Counted from the first letter of the stretch, positions 1 to 9,072 are shown. The stretch: DNA of 64,000 bases from Mucilaginibacter empetricola (GCF_024808665.1 NZ_JANUBZ010000002.1:378017-442016), one strand, 5' to 3'. Numbers and translations: made by a program. Notes: generated by a model not told the origin, from the sequence alone.

Positions 1-3000
1 GCCGAAACAGGAATGCGTGGTTACATTGCTACAAACAACAAGGTATTTCTTGATCCGTATAATGCCGCGCTCCCTCGTATCCACAGTGATATAGAACTGT
101 TGAAGAGCCTAATTGCTGATAATCCCCTTGAAGTAAAAAGAGTTGATTCATTGAGCGCTTTTGTAAGCCTTCAGTTAGATATTCTGAAACAGAATATTGA
201 TGCCCGGCCTACCCAGGGTTTAGATTTTATGGTTCAGCACGCTACCCTTCTCAACGGGAAGCATAATATGGACGAAGTAAGGTCCTTAGTTGATAATATA
301 AGAGACACCGAAAACAAGCTGCTTGCAATAAGAAAAGCAAGCTCAGAGAATGCTTCATCGGCGGCGCTCGACGTTATAGTTACCGGCTCACTTGTTTTCC
401 TCATCATTATTATTGTGTTGTTCTTTTACATCCAGGGAACTTTTGAACAGCAAAAAATAGTTGAACACAATATAAAGATAGCCAACAATGAGTTGGAAAA
501 GGTACTGACAGAAAATCGCGCTCAAAACTGGCTGCTTATAGGCACCGGTTTACTGAATGAGAAAATGCAGGGGCAGCAAAGTGAACGGGAGCTGAGCGAC
601 AATATTTTAACAGAGATTTGCAACTACGTAAAGGCCCAAACAGGTACGTTTTATTTGTTTAACGAAGATTCGGAATTACTGGAGTTTTATGCATCCTACG
701 CTTTTAGCAATCTTAACGCCATTAAAAAGACGGTTAAACTTGCCGAGGGTTGGATTGGGCAGGTGGCAAAAGAACAAAAATCGGCCATCATAAAGGGTAA
801 ACTAAACAACAAACTCGAGCTGGCATCTTCTATTGTTTATAATGAACTGGCGGAAAGCATTATTGTACCTTTCTTTTTCGATAAAAAATTAAAAGGTGTT
901 ATAGAGATTGGTTTCAGTAGTGAATTATCTGAAACCAGCAAAAGCTATATCTTAACTGTAGCCGATGATATCGGCATAGCCGTCAACACAGCTCAGGCAC
1001 GTACCATAATGCACGAGCTACTGTTGCAGGTGCAACAACAAACGGAAGAATTGGAAGCACAGCAGGAAGAAATGCGTGTTACCAATGAAGAGCTGTTGAG
1101 TAAAACCGAATTATTACAGGCATCGGAAGAAGAACTCAGGGTGCAACAGGAGGAACTACGCACCACAAATGCCGAACTGGAAGAAAAAGCCAGTTTGCTG
1201 GAAGAGAAAAATCAGGCTATTGAAGAGGCGCGCGGCGCAATTAATCAAAAGGTATTGGAGCTGGAAACTACCGGTAAATATAAATCGGAGTTTTTGGCCA
1301 ATATGAGTCACGAGTTACGCACACCGCTAAACAGTATATTAGTTTTGGCCCGCATATTAAAAGACAACAAGCCGGCCAACCTTTCGGAAGATCAGATAAA
1401 ATATGCCAGCGTAATATTTAATGCCGGTAATGATTTGCTTACGCTTATCAACGATATTCTTGATCTCTCCAAAATAGAATCGGGAAAGCTCGAACTACAA
1501 AACGAAGACATACCCATAGGAGATATCTTGCACGATATGGAAATGCTGTTTATTGAGGTGGCCCGTAAAAAGAAGATAAAATATACCATCAATACATCAC
1601 CTAATGTACCGGCAAATATATTTATCGATAAGGTGCGTGTTGAACAGGTAATTAAAAACCTGCTTTCAAATGCGTTTAAATTCACACCAGATAAAGGCCT
1701 TATTGATATTAACGTTACCCACAACGAAGAACGTCAAACGGTAAGCTTCGGCATAAAAGATACTGGTATAGGGATAGCACCCGAAAAACAAAAATTAATA
1801 TTCGAAGCCTTTCAACAAGCTGACGGGTCAACCAGCCGTAAATACGGCGGTACAGGTTTGGGTCTTTCCATCAGCCGCGAGCTGGCGGCCTTGCTCGGCG
1901 GCAAAATTACCTTAACCAGCGAACCGGGTATGGGAAGCGAGTTTGTGTTAATAATTCCGGTAAAAGCACCTTTGGCAGGCGACCCTGTTGCTAATTTGCC
2001 AACGGTTGAGACATTTATACAAGAAAAAGAATTTTTAGCATCGGCCAAAAAATCAACGAAAGCAAATAGCAGGGAGCCACTTGTGGTTATAGTAGAAGAC
2101 GATAAGATCTTTGCCGATATTTTGAAAGACTATTCGGCAGATCATGGATATAAGTCCATTATTGTAAATGATGGTGCCCTGGCGGTTGAAACGATTAAAG
2201 AAAGTTTGCCTGACGCTGTAATATTAGATATTATGCTGCCTAATAAAGATGGTTGGCAAATATTAAAAGAACTTAAACAAGATACTGCGACGGCTTATAT
2301 CCCTGTGCACTTAATGTCGGCGGGCGACACTGCCGCTAGCCAAGTGCAAAAAGAGGGCGCTATCAGCTTCCTTAAAAAGCCTGTTGATATGGAAGCAATC
2401 GACAAACTGTTTAGTGATATGATGCAGCAAAGCGGTGCTAAGTTTAAACAGGTATTGCTGGTTGAAGATAACCGTACTCAGAGCAACGCATTAAATGAAT
2501 TGATGCAAAGCGAAGGAATAACAGTTGACCAGGCTTTTGATGGTGAATCGGCGCTAACGATGCTGTACGAGAACGAATACCAGTGTGTTATTCTGGATCT
2601 TAACCTGCCGGATATGTCGGGCCTTGATTTTTTAGACAAGATTAAGGAAACGGATCGTTTTAAATCATTGCCTGTTATAATCAACACCGCCATGGAGTTG
2701 GATAAGAGCTCGGTAAGCAGGTTGATGCAATACGCTAATGCAATGGTGGTGAAAACCACCAAAACAACTGATAGACTGATAGATGAAGTTAATTTATTTT
2801 TAAACAAAGTTAGTGAAACAACCGTTCAAGGTGCAGACGTTTCACAAAGCTCCAAATTAAAAACGGTGACACAGGGTAAAGACATCATTAAAGGCAAAAA
2901 AGTATTAATAGTTGATGATGATATGCGCAATATTTTTGCGTTAAGCAGTGCTTTGCAAGAGTATAATATGAATGTGGAAATTGCTTATGACGGTAAAGAA

Positions 3001-3261
3001 GCAATTGAAAAATTGGAGACCATTAATAACATAGATATTGTACTGATGGATATAATGATGCCGGTGATGGATGGATACGAAGCAACCAGATTTATCCGCA
3101 AGCAAAGCAAATGGGCCAAATTGCCAATAATCGCCTTAACGGCCAAAGCCATGATGGACGACCGTGAAAAATGTATAGCCGCCGGAGCAAATGATTATAT
3201 TACCAAACCTGTTGATATGGACAGGTTAATTTCGTTAATGCAACTGTGGCTGGGGAGCTAA
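1..3261 (+). CDS. Hybrid sensor histidine kinase (CHASE3-GAF-HisKA-HATPase-3xREC), 5' end outside the window
   Basis: Inner-membrane hybrid kinase that would sense a periplasmic or redox-type signal and pass phosphate through several receivers. The frame is open from base 1 (A-E-T-G before the first ATG at 13), and the 'ETGMRGYIAT' stretch is the CHASE3 signature, so the true start lies upstream. Counting from the ATG at 13: a transmembrane helix at about 121-141, a GAF-like domain at about 190-330, a long Gln/Glu-rich coiled coil at 335-425, the H-box NMSHELRTPLN near 433, N-box near 550, DTGIGI near 583 and GGTGLGLS near 612. Three receiver domains follow, with phospho-acceptor motifs ILDIMLP (~740), ILDLNLP (~861) and LMDIMMP (~1011). 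cheR starts 2 bases after its stop, so the three genes are probably one operon. The ligand is unknown. Confidence 0.93.
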   Translation, partial: AETGMRGYIATNNKVFLDPYNAALPRIHSDIELLKSLIADNPLEVKRVDSLSAFVSLQLDILKQNIDARPTQGLDFMVQHATLLNGKHNMDEVRSLVDNIRDTENKLLAIRKASSENASSAALDVIVTGSLVFLIIIIVLFFYIQGTFEQQKIVEHNIKIANNELEKVLTENRAQNWLLIGTGLLNEKMQGQQSERELSDNILTEICNYVKAQTGTFYLFNEDSELLEFYASYAFSNLNAIKKTVKLAEGWIGQVAKEQKSAIIKGKLNNKLELASSIVYNELAESIIVPFFFDKKLKGVIEIGFSSELSETSKSYILTVADDIGIAVNTAQARTIMHELLLQVQQQTEELEAQQEEMRVTNEELLSKTELLQASEEELRVQQEELRTTNAELEEKASLLEEKNQAIEEARGAINQKVLELETTGKYKSEFLANMSHELRTPLNSILVLARILKDNKPANLSEDQIKYASVIFNAGNDLLTLINDILDLSKIESGKLELQNEDIPIGDILHDMEMLFIEVARKKKIKYTINTSPNVPANIFIDKVRVEQVIKNLLSNAFKFTPDKGLIDINVTHNEERQTVSFGIKDTGIGIAPEKQKLIFEAFQQADGSTSRKYGGTGLGLSISRELAALLGGKITLTSEPGMGSEFVLIIPVKAPLAGDPVANLPTVETFIQEKEFLASAKKSTKANSREPLVVIVEDDKIFADILKDYSADHGYKSIIVNDGALAVETIKESLPDAVILDIMLPNKDGWQILKELKQDTATAYIPVHLMSAGDTAASQVQKEGAISFLKKPVDMEAIDKLFSDMMQQSGAKFKQVLLVEDNRTQSNALNELMQSEGITVDQAFDGESALTMLYENEYQCVILDLNLPDMSGLDFLDKIKETDRFKSLPVIINTAMELDKSSVSRLMQYANAMVVKTTKTTDRLIDEVNLFLNKVSETTVQGADVSQSSKLKTVTQGKDIIKGKKVLIVDDDMRNIFALSSALQEYNMNVEIAYDGKEAIEKLETINNIDIVLMDIMMPVMDGYEATRFIRKQSKWAKLPIIALTAKAMMDDREKCIAAGANDYITKPVDMDRLISLMQLWLGS

Positions 3262-3263
3262 TT

Positions 3264-4094
3264 ATGGACACCACAACGCAAGGCCTCACTACCGAACAAA
3301 TATCGGAATTAATTGATCTGGTAAAAAAGGTCCATGGGTTTGATTTTTCTGATTATTCCAAAGCTTCCCTCAAAAGAAGGCTTACACGGGTAATGATGAT
3401 TAAAAAGCTAACTTTTTATGATTTAAAGCATAAGCTAGTTAATGACCCATTGTTTTTTCAGATTTTTTTAGAAGAGATCACCGTAAACGTTACCGAGATG
3501 TTTCGTGACCCTTTGTTTTACAGGGCCGTTAATACACTCGTGTTACCCTATCTATCAACCTATCAGCATATAAAAATCTGGTCGGCAGGCTGTTCTTCCG
3601 GCGAGGAGGTATATTCTTTGGCCATTTTATTGAACCAGGCTGGGTTTACCGAAAAGTCATTTATTTACGGTACCGACGTAAATACCATTGTGCTGAAAGA
3701 GGCGCGTAAAGGCATTTACAGTTTCAGGAGTATAAAAACCTATGCCGAAAATTACCAGCTGGCCGGCTTAAGCGGTTCATTAACAGATTATTTTACTACC
3801 TTGTATGATGCCGCCGCCATTCATAGCGGGCTAAAAGTAAATACACTATTTTCAGTACATAACTTAATATCCGATACTATTTTCAATGAGTTTCAGCTCA
3901 TTAGCTGTCGTAATGTGTTTATCTATTTCGAAACCAGGCTCCAGGAAAAAATACTTGAGCTTTTTTATAAAAGCCTGTGCCCTCATGGTTTTTTAGTTTT
4001 GGGAAGCAAGGAAACTATACGGTCAGACTTTTTTAAAAAGAAGTTTAAGGTAATCAACCAAAAAGAAAATATTTATCAAAAAATTGGCTCTTGA
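3264..4094 (+). CDS. cheR: CheR-type protein-glutamate O-methyltransferase
   Basis: SAM-dependent methyltransferase that esterifies glutamates on receptors or, in this setting, on the neighbouring kinase. 276 residues, normal for the family. An N-terminal helical CheR domain (KRRLTRVMM region) is followed by the SAM-binding motif WSAGCSSGEEVYSLA and the late motif ISCRNVFIYF. The frame is open from a GTG at 3246 inside the kinase gene, but the ATG at 3264 is preferred: it lies just after the kinase stop and has GGGGAG upstream. The gene overlaps cheB by 11 bases. No chemoreceptor, CheA or CheW gene is nearby, which suggests the pair acts on the hybrid kinase rather than on flagellar chemotaxis; that is inference. 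Confidence 0.9.
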   Translation: MDTTTQGLTTEQISELIDLVKKVHGFDFSDYSKASLKRRLTRVMMIKKLTFYDLKHKLVNDPLFFQIFLEEITVNVTEMFRDPLFYRAVNTLVLPYLSTYQHIKIWSAGCSSGEEVYSLAILLNQAGFTEKSFIYGTDVNTIVLKEARKGIYSFRSIKTYAENYQLAGLSGSLTDYFTTLYDAAAIHSGLKVNTLFSVHNLISDTIFNEFQLISCRNVFIYFETRLQEKILELFYKSLCPHGFLVLGSKETIRSDFFKKKFKVINQKENIYQKIGS

Positions 4095-4671
4095 TAAAAA
4101 CATATCTGATCGTTGGCACAACTCTGATATTTTGTTGTTGGGAGGATCTGCGGGCTCATTTAAATTGCTATTTCATATCGTTAAAATATTACCGCCCAAT
4201 CTAAATAAAGCGGTAGTGGTTGCTATGCATCGTAAAAAAAACTACCTGAGCGAAGTTGAAAAGCTGTTTGCCGATGGTGCCGGTATGAGCACTGTAGAAA
4301 TAAACGATAAGGATAAGATCAACAAAAATACCATTTATATAGTGCCGGCAAACTACCATACTTTAATAGAGAAAGATTATTCGTTCGCGCTGGATGTATC
4401 AGAGGCGCTCTGGTTTTCAAAACCTTCGATAGACATAACCTTTGAAAGTGCTGCCGATGCTTATTACGATAAATGCACCGCCATATTATTTTCGGGCGCC
4501 AATCAGGATGGGGCAGAAGGGTTGCTTAAATTAAAAAAAGCAGGATCGCTAACCATTGCTCAGCACCCAGAAGATGCCGTTATGCCCGAAATGCCGCAAG
4601 CGGCCATTGATATCAGCGCTGCTGATTATGTGTTGCGGGCCGAAGAAATATATGAGTTACTAAAAAGCTAA
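4084..4671 (+). CDS. cheB: CheB-type protein-glutamate methylesterase without receiver domain
   Basis: Counterpart of CheR that removes methyl esters. 195 residues, comprising only the catalytic domain; the N-terminal receiver of classical CheB is absent. Visible family motifs are LLLGGSAGSF (nucleophilic Ser), AMHRKKN (His) and FSGANQDGAEG (Asp), the expected Ser-His-Asp triad. The start is a TTG at 4084 inside the cheR end; no ATG lies before the conserved GGSAGS strand, so an 11-base overlap with translational coupling is likely. The 3' end overlaps the convergent methyltransferase gene by 12 bases. Regulation would have to come from the kinase receivers, because this protein has none of its own. 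Confidence 0.88.
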   Translation: MALDKNISDRWHNSDILLLGGSAGSFKLLFHIVKILPPNLNKAVVVAMHRKKNYLSEVEKLFADGAGMSTVEINDKDKINKNTIYIVPANYHTLIEKDYSFALDVSEALWFSKPSIDITFESAADAYYDKCTAILFSGANQDGAEGLLKLKKAGSLTIAQHPEDAVMPEMPQAAIDISAADYVLRAEEIYELLKS

Positions 4672-5145
4672 AGTTGTTTGCCCAACACCCATCACACGGG
4701 CTTCGTGTTCCAATAACCATTTTTTGCGCCACAAACCGCCTGCATACCCGGTTAAGCTTCCGTTTGAACCAATTACCCGGTGACAGGGTACCACAATCCA
4801 CAAATTGTTTCGGCCGTTGGCTGATGCTATTGCTCTTATGCCCAATGGATTATTCATCAATTTTGATTGTTGCAGATAGCTGATGGTTTTGCCATATTCA
4901 ATTTTTAATAATTGCTCCCAAACACTTTGTTGAAAATCACTCCCCGCCTGGCGAATAGGAAGATCGAACACCTTACGCTTACCGGCAAAATATTCATCCA
5001 ATTGCGCTACAGCCGTTTTTAATACTTCAGTATCGGGCGGTGTTATTTCATATTCTTCATCGCGAATAGAGATAGACGAAATAAAACCATCCTCTTCAGT
5101 TATGCGCGCAATACCGACAGGCGTTTTATAATAAATGGTTGGCAT
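4660..5145 (-). CDS. ogt: Methylated-DNA--[protein]-cysteine S-methyltransferase
   Basis: Suicide DNA-repair protein that moves the methyl group of O6-methylguanine to its own cysteine. 161 residues, typical of the Ogt type without an Ada regulatory domain. The active-site motif PCHRVIG places the acceptor at Cys121; the helix-turn-helix region and the downstream GYAGGLWRKKWLLEHE are characteristic. Single gene, convergent with cheB and overlapping its last 12 bases, so no separate terminator separates them. Upstream on the minus strand a TAGCTTTC box resembles the Bacteroidota -7 consensus with one mismatch. Confidence 0.95.
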   Translation of the reverse strand: MPTIYYKTPVGIARITEEDGFISSISIRDEEYEITPPDTEVLKTAVAQLDEYFAGKRKVFDLPIRQAGSDFQQSVWEQLLKIEYGKTISYLQQSKLMNNPLGIRAIASANGRNNLWIVVPCHRVIGSNGSLTGYAGGLWRKKWLLEHEARVMGVGQTTLAF

Positions 5146-5259
5146 GGTTTGGAAGATTGAAAGCTAAATCTCTGCTTTTTGAGTGAGTATTGCAAATAGC
5201 TAGTTAACGCTTTTAACAAAATCGGAATAAACACTGTGAGAATTGAATTATCAATCTGT

Positions 5260-5267
5260 TATCTTTG
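5260..5267 (+). promoter_or_regulatory. Bacteroidota -7 promoter box TATCTTTG before ccmB
   Basis: Exact match to the TAnnTTTG -7 consensus of Bacteroidota sigma-A promoters, five bases before the ATG at 5273. This decides the start: the open frame begins at 5243, but translation from there would include the promoter. The resulting leader is nearly absent. Confidence 0.6.
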
Positions 5268-5272
5268 CGCCC

Positions 5273-5956
5273 ATGCAGTTGTTTAACCAAACCTGGGAAC
5301 TTTTAAAAAAGGAAATTTTACTGGAGTGGCGTTCAAAGTATGCCTTTAACGGGGTGCTGCTGTATGTGGTATCAACTGTTTTTGTTTGTTATATCTCCTT
5401 TAACCTTAGTCCGGGCTTTAGTACCAGCAAGGGTTATCCCATAGTTTGGAATGTTTTGTTCTGGATAATTATGCTGTTTGCTTCGGTTAATGCTATTGCC
5501 AAAAGCTTTATGCAGGAGAGTCGGAGCCGCTTGCTGTATTATTATTCTATTGCAAGTCCGCAGGCTATCATCCTGTCAAAAACCATTTACAATGTATTAT
5601 TAATGTCGTTGTTGAGTATGCTGGCTTTGCTGGTTTACCTGCTGTTTTTCACCAATACCCTTGGCGATCCGCTGTTTTATGTTTTAACGGTTTTGCTGGG
5701 TAGTATTAGTTTCTCTACTGTATTTACCATGATATCGGCCATAGCTTCAAAGGCTGGCAATAATGGCACGTTGATGGCCATTTTAAGCTTTCCGGTAATT
5801 ATTCCTGTAATTCTACTGCTTATCCGGCTAAGCAAAAATGCTATGGATGGAATTGACCGTAGTTTCAGCTACGGTAATATGGGTGTGCTACTAGCCATTA
5901 ATGCCATTGTAATAGCTACCGCGCTATTATTATTCCCTTTTTTGTGGCGTGACTAA
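5273..5956 (+). CDS. ccmB: Haem exporter permease CcmB
   Basis: Membrane subunit of the CcmABCD complex, which works in release of holo-CcmE during System I cytochrome c maturation. 227 residues from the ATG at 5273, with six predicted transmembrane helices and the N-terminal WELLKKEILLEWRSKYA segment typical of CcmB. The earlier in-frame start at 5243 is rejected because the -7 box TATCTTTG overlaps it. The partner ATPase ccmA is not adjacent and none of the ABC ATPases in this window is an obvious CcmA. ccmC and ccmD resume at 10457, after an intervening oxidoreductase operon. Confidence 0.88.
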   Translation: MQLFNQTWELLKKEILLEWRSKYAFNGVLLYVVSTVFVCYISFNLSPGFSTSKGYPIVWNVLFWIIMLFASVNAIAKSFMQESRSRLLYYYSIASPQAIILSKTIYNVLLMSLLSMLALLVYLLFFTNTLGDPLFYVLTVLLGSISFSTVFTMISAIASKAGNNGTLMAILSFPVIIPVILLLIRLSKNAMDGIDRSFSYGNMGVLLAINAIVIATALLLFPFLWRD

Positions 5957-6003
5957 TCCATTATTTTATTTAGAATTTTTGTTCGTGGATGCGTTTTTCA
6001 TTT

Positions 6004-6026
6004 TTATTTGGATTTAGTCTAAATAA
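6004..6026 (+). promoter_or_regulatory. Fur-like operator upstream of the di-haem operon
   Basis: Inverted repeat TTATTTGGA-5-TCTAAATAA, 8 of 9 positions symmetric, 53 bases before the ATG at 6079. The half-site TCTAAATAA resembles AT-rich Fur-family boxes seen before iron genes in this phylum. Another half-site-like TTATTTAGA lies at about 5966-5974. Binding by Fur is inference. Confidence 0.4.
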
Positions 6027-6078
6027 GTCACACATTTGCAATGTTATTTTAAGGATAGCAAAAACTTAAACAAATTCC

Positions 6079-7311
6079 ATGAGCAAAAAATCTACTATTC
6101 TTATCTCGTTATTTACCTCGCTGGTGGTTGTAACTATAGCTTCTTTCAGCTCCTGTTCGAAGATTTTCCCCCAAATGATCAATCCTGAGGACGGCCTGTG
6201 CGGCCCGGTTGATCTTTCAAATTCACAAACCATACTATTTTCACAAGGAAACGACCAGTTTTTCGCTAACCGTAGTTCAGCAACAGGTCTTGGGCCATAT
6301 TTCGTAGCCACAGGTTGCGGCAGCTGTCACTCGAGTGATAACCGTGGACATCCTTTTACCATTCTTACCCGTTTCGGCCAAACAGATAGTACCGGTAATA
6401 AATTCCTGGCAGAGGGTGGTCCGCAATTGGGTACTTTCGCATTGCCGGGTTATACACCAGAGCAAATTCCGGCAGGAGCTACCAGTTCAAAATTCATAGC
6501 GCCTATTACAGCAGGTGTTGGCTTTTTAGAAGTTGTGCCCGATTCTGCAATTTTGGCTATGGCGGCGGCAAACGTAAACAATCCTGACGGGGTACGCGGG
6601 CATCCTAACTATAGTACTATCCCTTCATATGTTACACCGTTACCAGGCTCTATGCCACGTGCCGATGGTAAATATATTTGCCGTTTTGGTCGTAAAGCCT
6701 CCACCTATAATTTAGTACAACAAGTGGCGCAGGCCTATAATCACGATATGGGGATCACTTCTACCTATCTGCCTATAAATCCGTATAACTATATGGATCA
6801 AACACCTCCGCCACCTTCGTCAACTCCCGAAGTAAGCAATGATGATTTTAATTCGGTAGTGTTTTATGTAACGTGTTTGCAAACACCTATTCAGCGTAAT
6901 CCAACCGATGCTACTGTACTACAGGGTAATGCCTTGTTTGTAAAAATAGGTTGCGAAACTTGTCACAAACAAACGCTAACCACAGGCTACTCACCGGTTG
7001 CTTCGTTAGCTTATCAAACTATTAATCCATTTACCGATTTGCTGGTACACGATATGGGCCCTGGTTTAGATGATGGCTACACCGAAGGCAATGCCAAAAC
7101 ATCTGAATGGCGCACAGCACCACTATGGGGACTTGGACTCGCACCAGGTGTACAAGGCGGCAGCTATTACTTAATGCATGATGGCCGTGCCCACAGCATT
7201 CAGCAAGCCATACAATTGCATGGCGGCGAAGCTGCGGTAAGCGCTGCAAGATTCAGCCAGTTTTCATCGTCAGATCAGGCAGCTGTTATCACATTCCTTA
7301 AATCGCTTTAA
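6079..7311 (+). CDS. Di-haem oxidoreductase (DUF1111, putative peroxidase / 'thiol oxidoreductase') lipoprotein
   Basis: Periplasm-facing c-type cytochrome of the DHOR family. 410 residues. The N-terminus has a hydrophobic signal ending in SFSSC, a plausible lipobox. Two haem-binding CxxCH motifs are present, GCGSCHSS (Cys80/Cys83/His84) and GCETCHKQ (Cys292/Cys295/His296), plus the family C-terminal block around LMHDGRAHSIQQAI. It is followed 6 bases later by a Rieske protein and then a porin, so the three probably form one transcription unit. The substrate of this family is poorly known; peroxide or metal-linked redox activity are candidates. Its c-haems would depend on the Ccm genes either side. 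Confidence 0.9.
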   Translation: MSKKSTILISLFTSLVVVTIASFSSCSKIFPQMINPEDGLCGPVDLSNSQTILFSQGNDQFFANRSSATGLGPYFVATGCGSCHSSDNRGHPFTILTRFGQTDSTGNKFLAEGGPQLGTFALPGYTPEQIPAGATSSKFIAPITAGVGFLEVVPDSAILAMAAANVNNPDGVRGHPNYSTIPSYVTPLPGSMPRADGKYICRFGRKASTYNLVQQVAQAYNHDMGITSTYLPINPYNYMDQTPPPPSSTPEVSNDDFNSVVFYVTCLQTPIQRNPTDATVLQGNALFVKIGCETCHKQTLTTGYSPVASLAYQTINPFTDLLVHDMGPGLDDGYTEGNAKTSEWRTAPLWGLGLAPGVQGGSYYLMHDGRAHSIQQAIQLHGGEAAVSAARFSQFSSSDQAAVITFLKSL

Positions 7312-7317
7312 TATTTT

Positions 7318-7746
7318 ATGGAAAGAAAAGAGTTTATTAAAACCTGCGGATTTGCCTGCTTAGGCGGAACCTTAATAGGCGCTATTTTGGAGGGCTGCGG
7401 CAGCAGTAAAATAATTACTGCCAATATTGATCATTCTGATATGGTAGTGCCCGCGATGGCTTTTCAGGATAATGGCTCTTTCAAAAAACATGTGGTAGTA
7501 CAAAACCCAGCATTAAAGTATCCTATCTGCGTATATCGTTTTTCTGAAACACAATACACGGCGTTACTAATGCGGTGTACGCATCAGGGCGCCGAATTGC
7601 AGGTATTTGGCGACAGGCTGGAATGCCCTGCCCACGGCAGCCAGTTTAGCAACACGGGTCTGGTAAAAAACGGCCCGGCGGATGCCAATTTGAGAACTTT
7701 TCCGGTAACCATTAAAAACGACCAACTCTTAATATCACTTAAATGA
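7318..7746 (+). CDS. Rieske [2Fe-2S] protein
   Basis: Small membrane-anchored or lipid-anchored iron-sulfur electron carrier. 142 residues. The N-terminus (KEFIKTCGFACLGGTLIG) looks like a signal-anchor with a possible lipid-modified Cys. Cluster ligands are in RCTHQG (Cys87, His89) and CPAHGS (Cys103, His106), 13 residues between His89 and Cys103. There is no cytochrome b partner nearby, so this is not a bc1/b6f subunit; it more likely hands electrons to or from the di-haem protein encoded 6 bases upstream. Its stop overlaps the ATG of the porin gene (ATGA), which suggests coupled translation. Confidence 0.9.
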   Translation: MERKEFIKTCGFACLGGTLIGAILEGCGSSKIITANIDHSDMVVPAMAFQDNGSFKKHVVVQNPALKYPICVYRFSETQYTALLMRCTHQGAELQVFGDRLECPAHGSQFSNTGLVKNGPADANLRTFPVTIKNDQLLISLK

Positions 7747-9020
7747 AATTAACTTTACAAGCATTTGCTTTTACCATATTACTATTGTGCAGCCGTGGTG
7801 CGTTTGCACAAATTGATAGTACACTGCTTAATACTCCGGCTAAAACTGATACCAGTAAGCATAACCTCAATATGGATGCTATCTACAATCGCCCATTCCT
7901 GAAACTTGGCAAATCGCCAGTATCTATTGGCGGTTATGTAGAGTCTGATGTGCTTTACACCAATACTTCGGGCATTACCAATGGTAGCCAGTTTCAGTTC
8001 AGACGATTTAGCCTTTTTGTGGCTTCAACCATTTCAAAGCATGTGAAATTTCTATCCGAAATTGAATATGAGAATGATCCTACCGGAGATCCTGGAGAAT
8101 CAGCGGGCGGCACATTTGGTATAGAGTATGCAGCCCTTGATATTGAATTTAACCCCTTACTGAATTTGCGCAGTGGTTTAATTTTGAACCCTATCGGTTC
8201 TTTTAACCAAAATCACGACGGCCCGAAATATGAATTTACCGACCGGCCGATAGCTATGACACAAATGTTGCCGGATACTTGGTCAAATACGGGTTTTGGT
8301 TTATATGGTAAGCATTATACCAACCACTGGATGTTTGGTTATGAGTTTTATGTAACCGGCGGCTTTGACGATGCTATTATTGATAATAGCCAGGCAAAAA
8401 CATTTTTACCAGCAGCTAATGCCAGTACTTCACGTTTAACATCAAGCGCAAGTGGCGAGCCATTATACACTGGTAAGTTATCATTCGGAAATGATCAGAT
8501 AGGGCAGTTAGGCTTATCATACATGGGTGGTGTTTACAATACATGGCGCATTGAAGGCGCACAGGTTGATGATAAAAGAAGCGTAAATATTTTTGATGTC
8601 GACTTTAACACAACTATTCCAAAGCTTCATACTGCTATAACTACTGAATGGGCCTGGGTATTTGTTGATTTGCCGGCTGATTACACTCCCGAATATTCGC
8701 ACAGGCAATATGGTGGCTATATTGATGTTGTACAGCCTATTATCCATGGTCATATATTGGATTGGGATAATGCTACTGTTAACCTGGCCGTAAGAGGTGA
8801 ATATGTTGACTGGAACGAGGGTAATTTTGCAGCCACCGGACAACGTATGTATAACGACGTTTGGAGCATTATGCCAGCAATAAGTTTCAGGCCTACCCCT
8901 TTAACCGTGCTGCGTTTAAATTACCGTATCGAACATTCGCGTGATATCACCGGCAATACAATAGGCGCAGCAATTGGCCCAACACGCGGGTTGAGTTTTG
9001 GTGTCTCCACCTATTTTTAA
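7743..9020 (+). CDS. Outer-membrane porin, phosphate-selective porin O/P-like
   Basis: Predicted 16- to 18-strand outer-membrane beta-barrel. 425 residues with a signal peptide ending in RGAFAQ, alternating aromatic strands throughout, and a C-terminal FGVSTYF that ends in Phe as expected for a barrel. The sequence SPVSIGGYVESDVLYTN and following resembles the OprP/OprO-type family. It overlaps the Rieske gene by four bases and closes the operon. The 38-base perfect palindrome that follows at 9035-9072 is the likely terminator. What it transports is unknown; the operon context suggests an anion or redox substrate used by the di-haem enzyme. Confidence 0.82.
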   Translation: MKLTLQAFAFTILLLCSRGAFAQIDSTLLNTPAKTDTSKHNLNMDAIYNRPFLKLGKSPVSIGGYVESDVLYTNTSGITNGSQFQFRRFSLFVASTISKHVKFLSEIEYENDPTGDPGESAGGTFGIEYAALDIEFNPLLNLRSGLILNPIGSFNQNHDGPKYEFTDRPIAMTQMLPDTWSNTGFGLYGKHYTNHWMFGYEFYVTGGFDDAIIDNSQAKTFLPAANASTSRLTSSASGEPLYTGKLSFGNDQIGQLGLSYMGGVYNTWRIEGAQVDDKRSVNIFDVDFNTTIPKLHTAITTEWAWVFVDLPADYTPEYSHRQYGGYIDVVQPIIHGHILDWDNATVNLAVRGEYVDWNEGNFAATGQRMYNDVWSIMPAISFRPTPLTVLRLNYRIEHSRDITGNTIGAAIGPTRGLSFGVSTYF

Positions 9021-9034
9021 GAAGGCACCTTGTA

Positions 9035-9072
9035 GAAAAGTATCAATATTGTTAACAATATTGATACTTTTC
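9035..9072. terminator. Perfect 38-base palindrome, probable bidirectional terminator
   Basis: GAAAAGTATCAATATTGTT is followed at once by its exact reverse complement, a 19-base-pair stem with no loop bases and ending in TTTTC. It sits 15 bases after the porin stop. AT-rich arms and the terminal T run fit a Bacteroidota terminator; a dyad protein-binding site is an alternative. Confidence 0.6.

Noticed and set aside
7318..7746. Rieske protein as part of a cytochrome bc1/b6f complex
   Set aside because: No cytochrome b or c1 gene is adjacent; the neighbours are a di-haem oxidoreductase and a porin.
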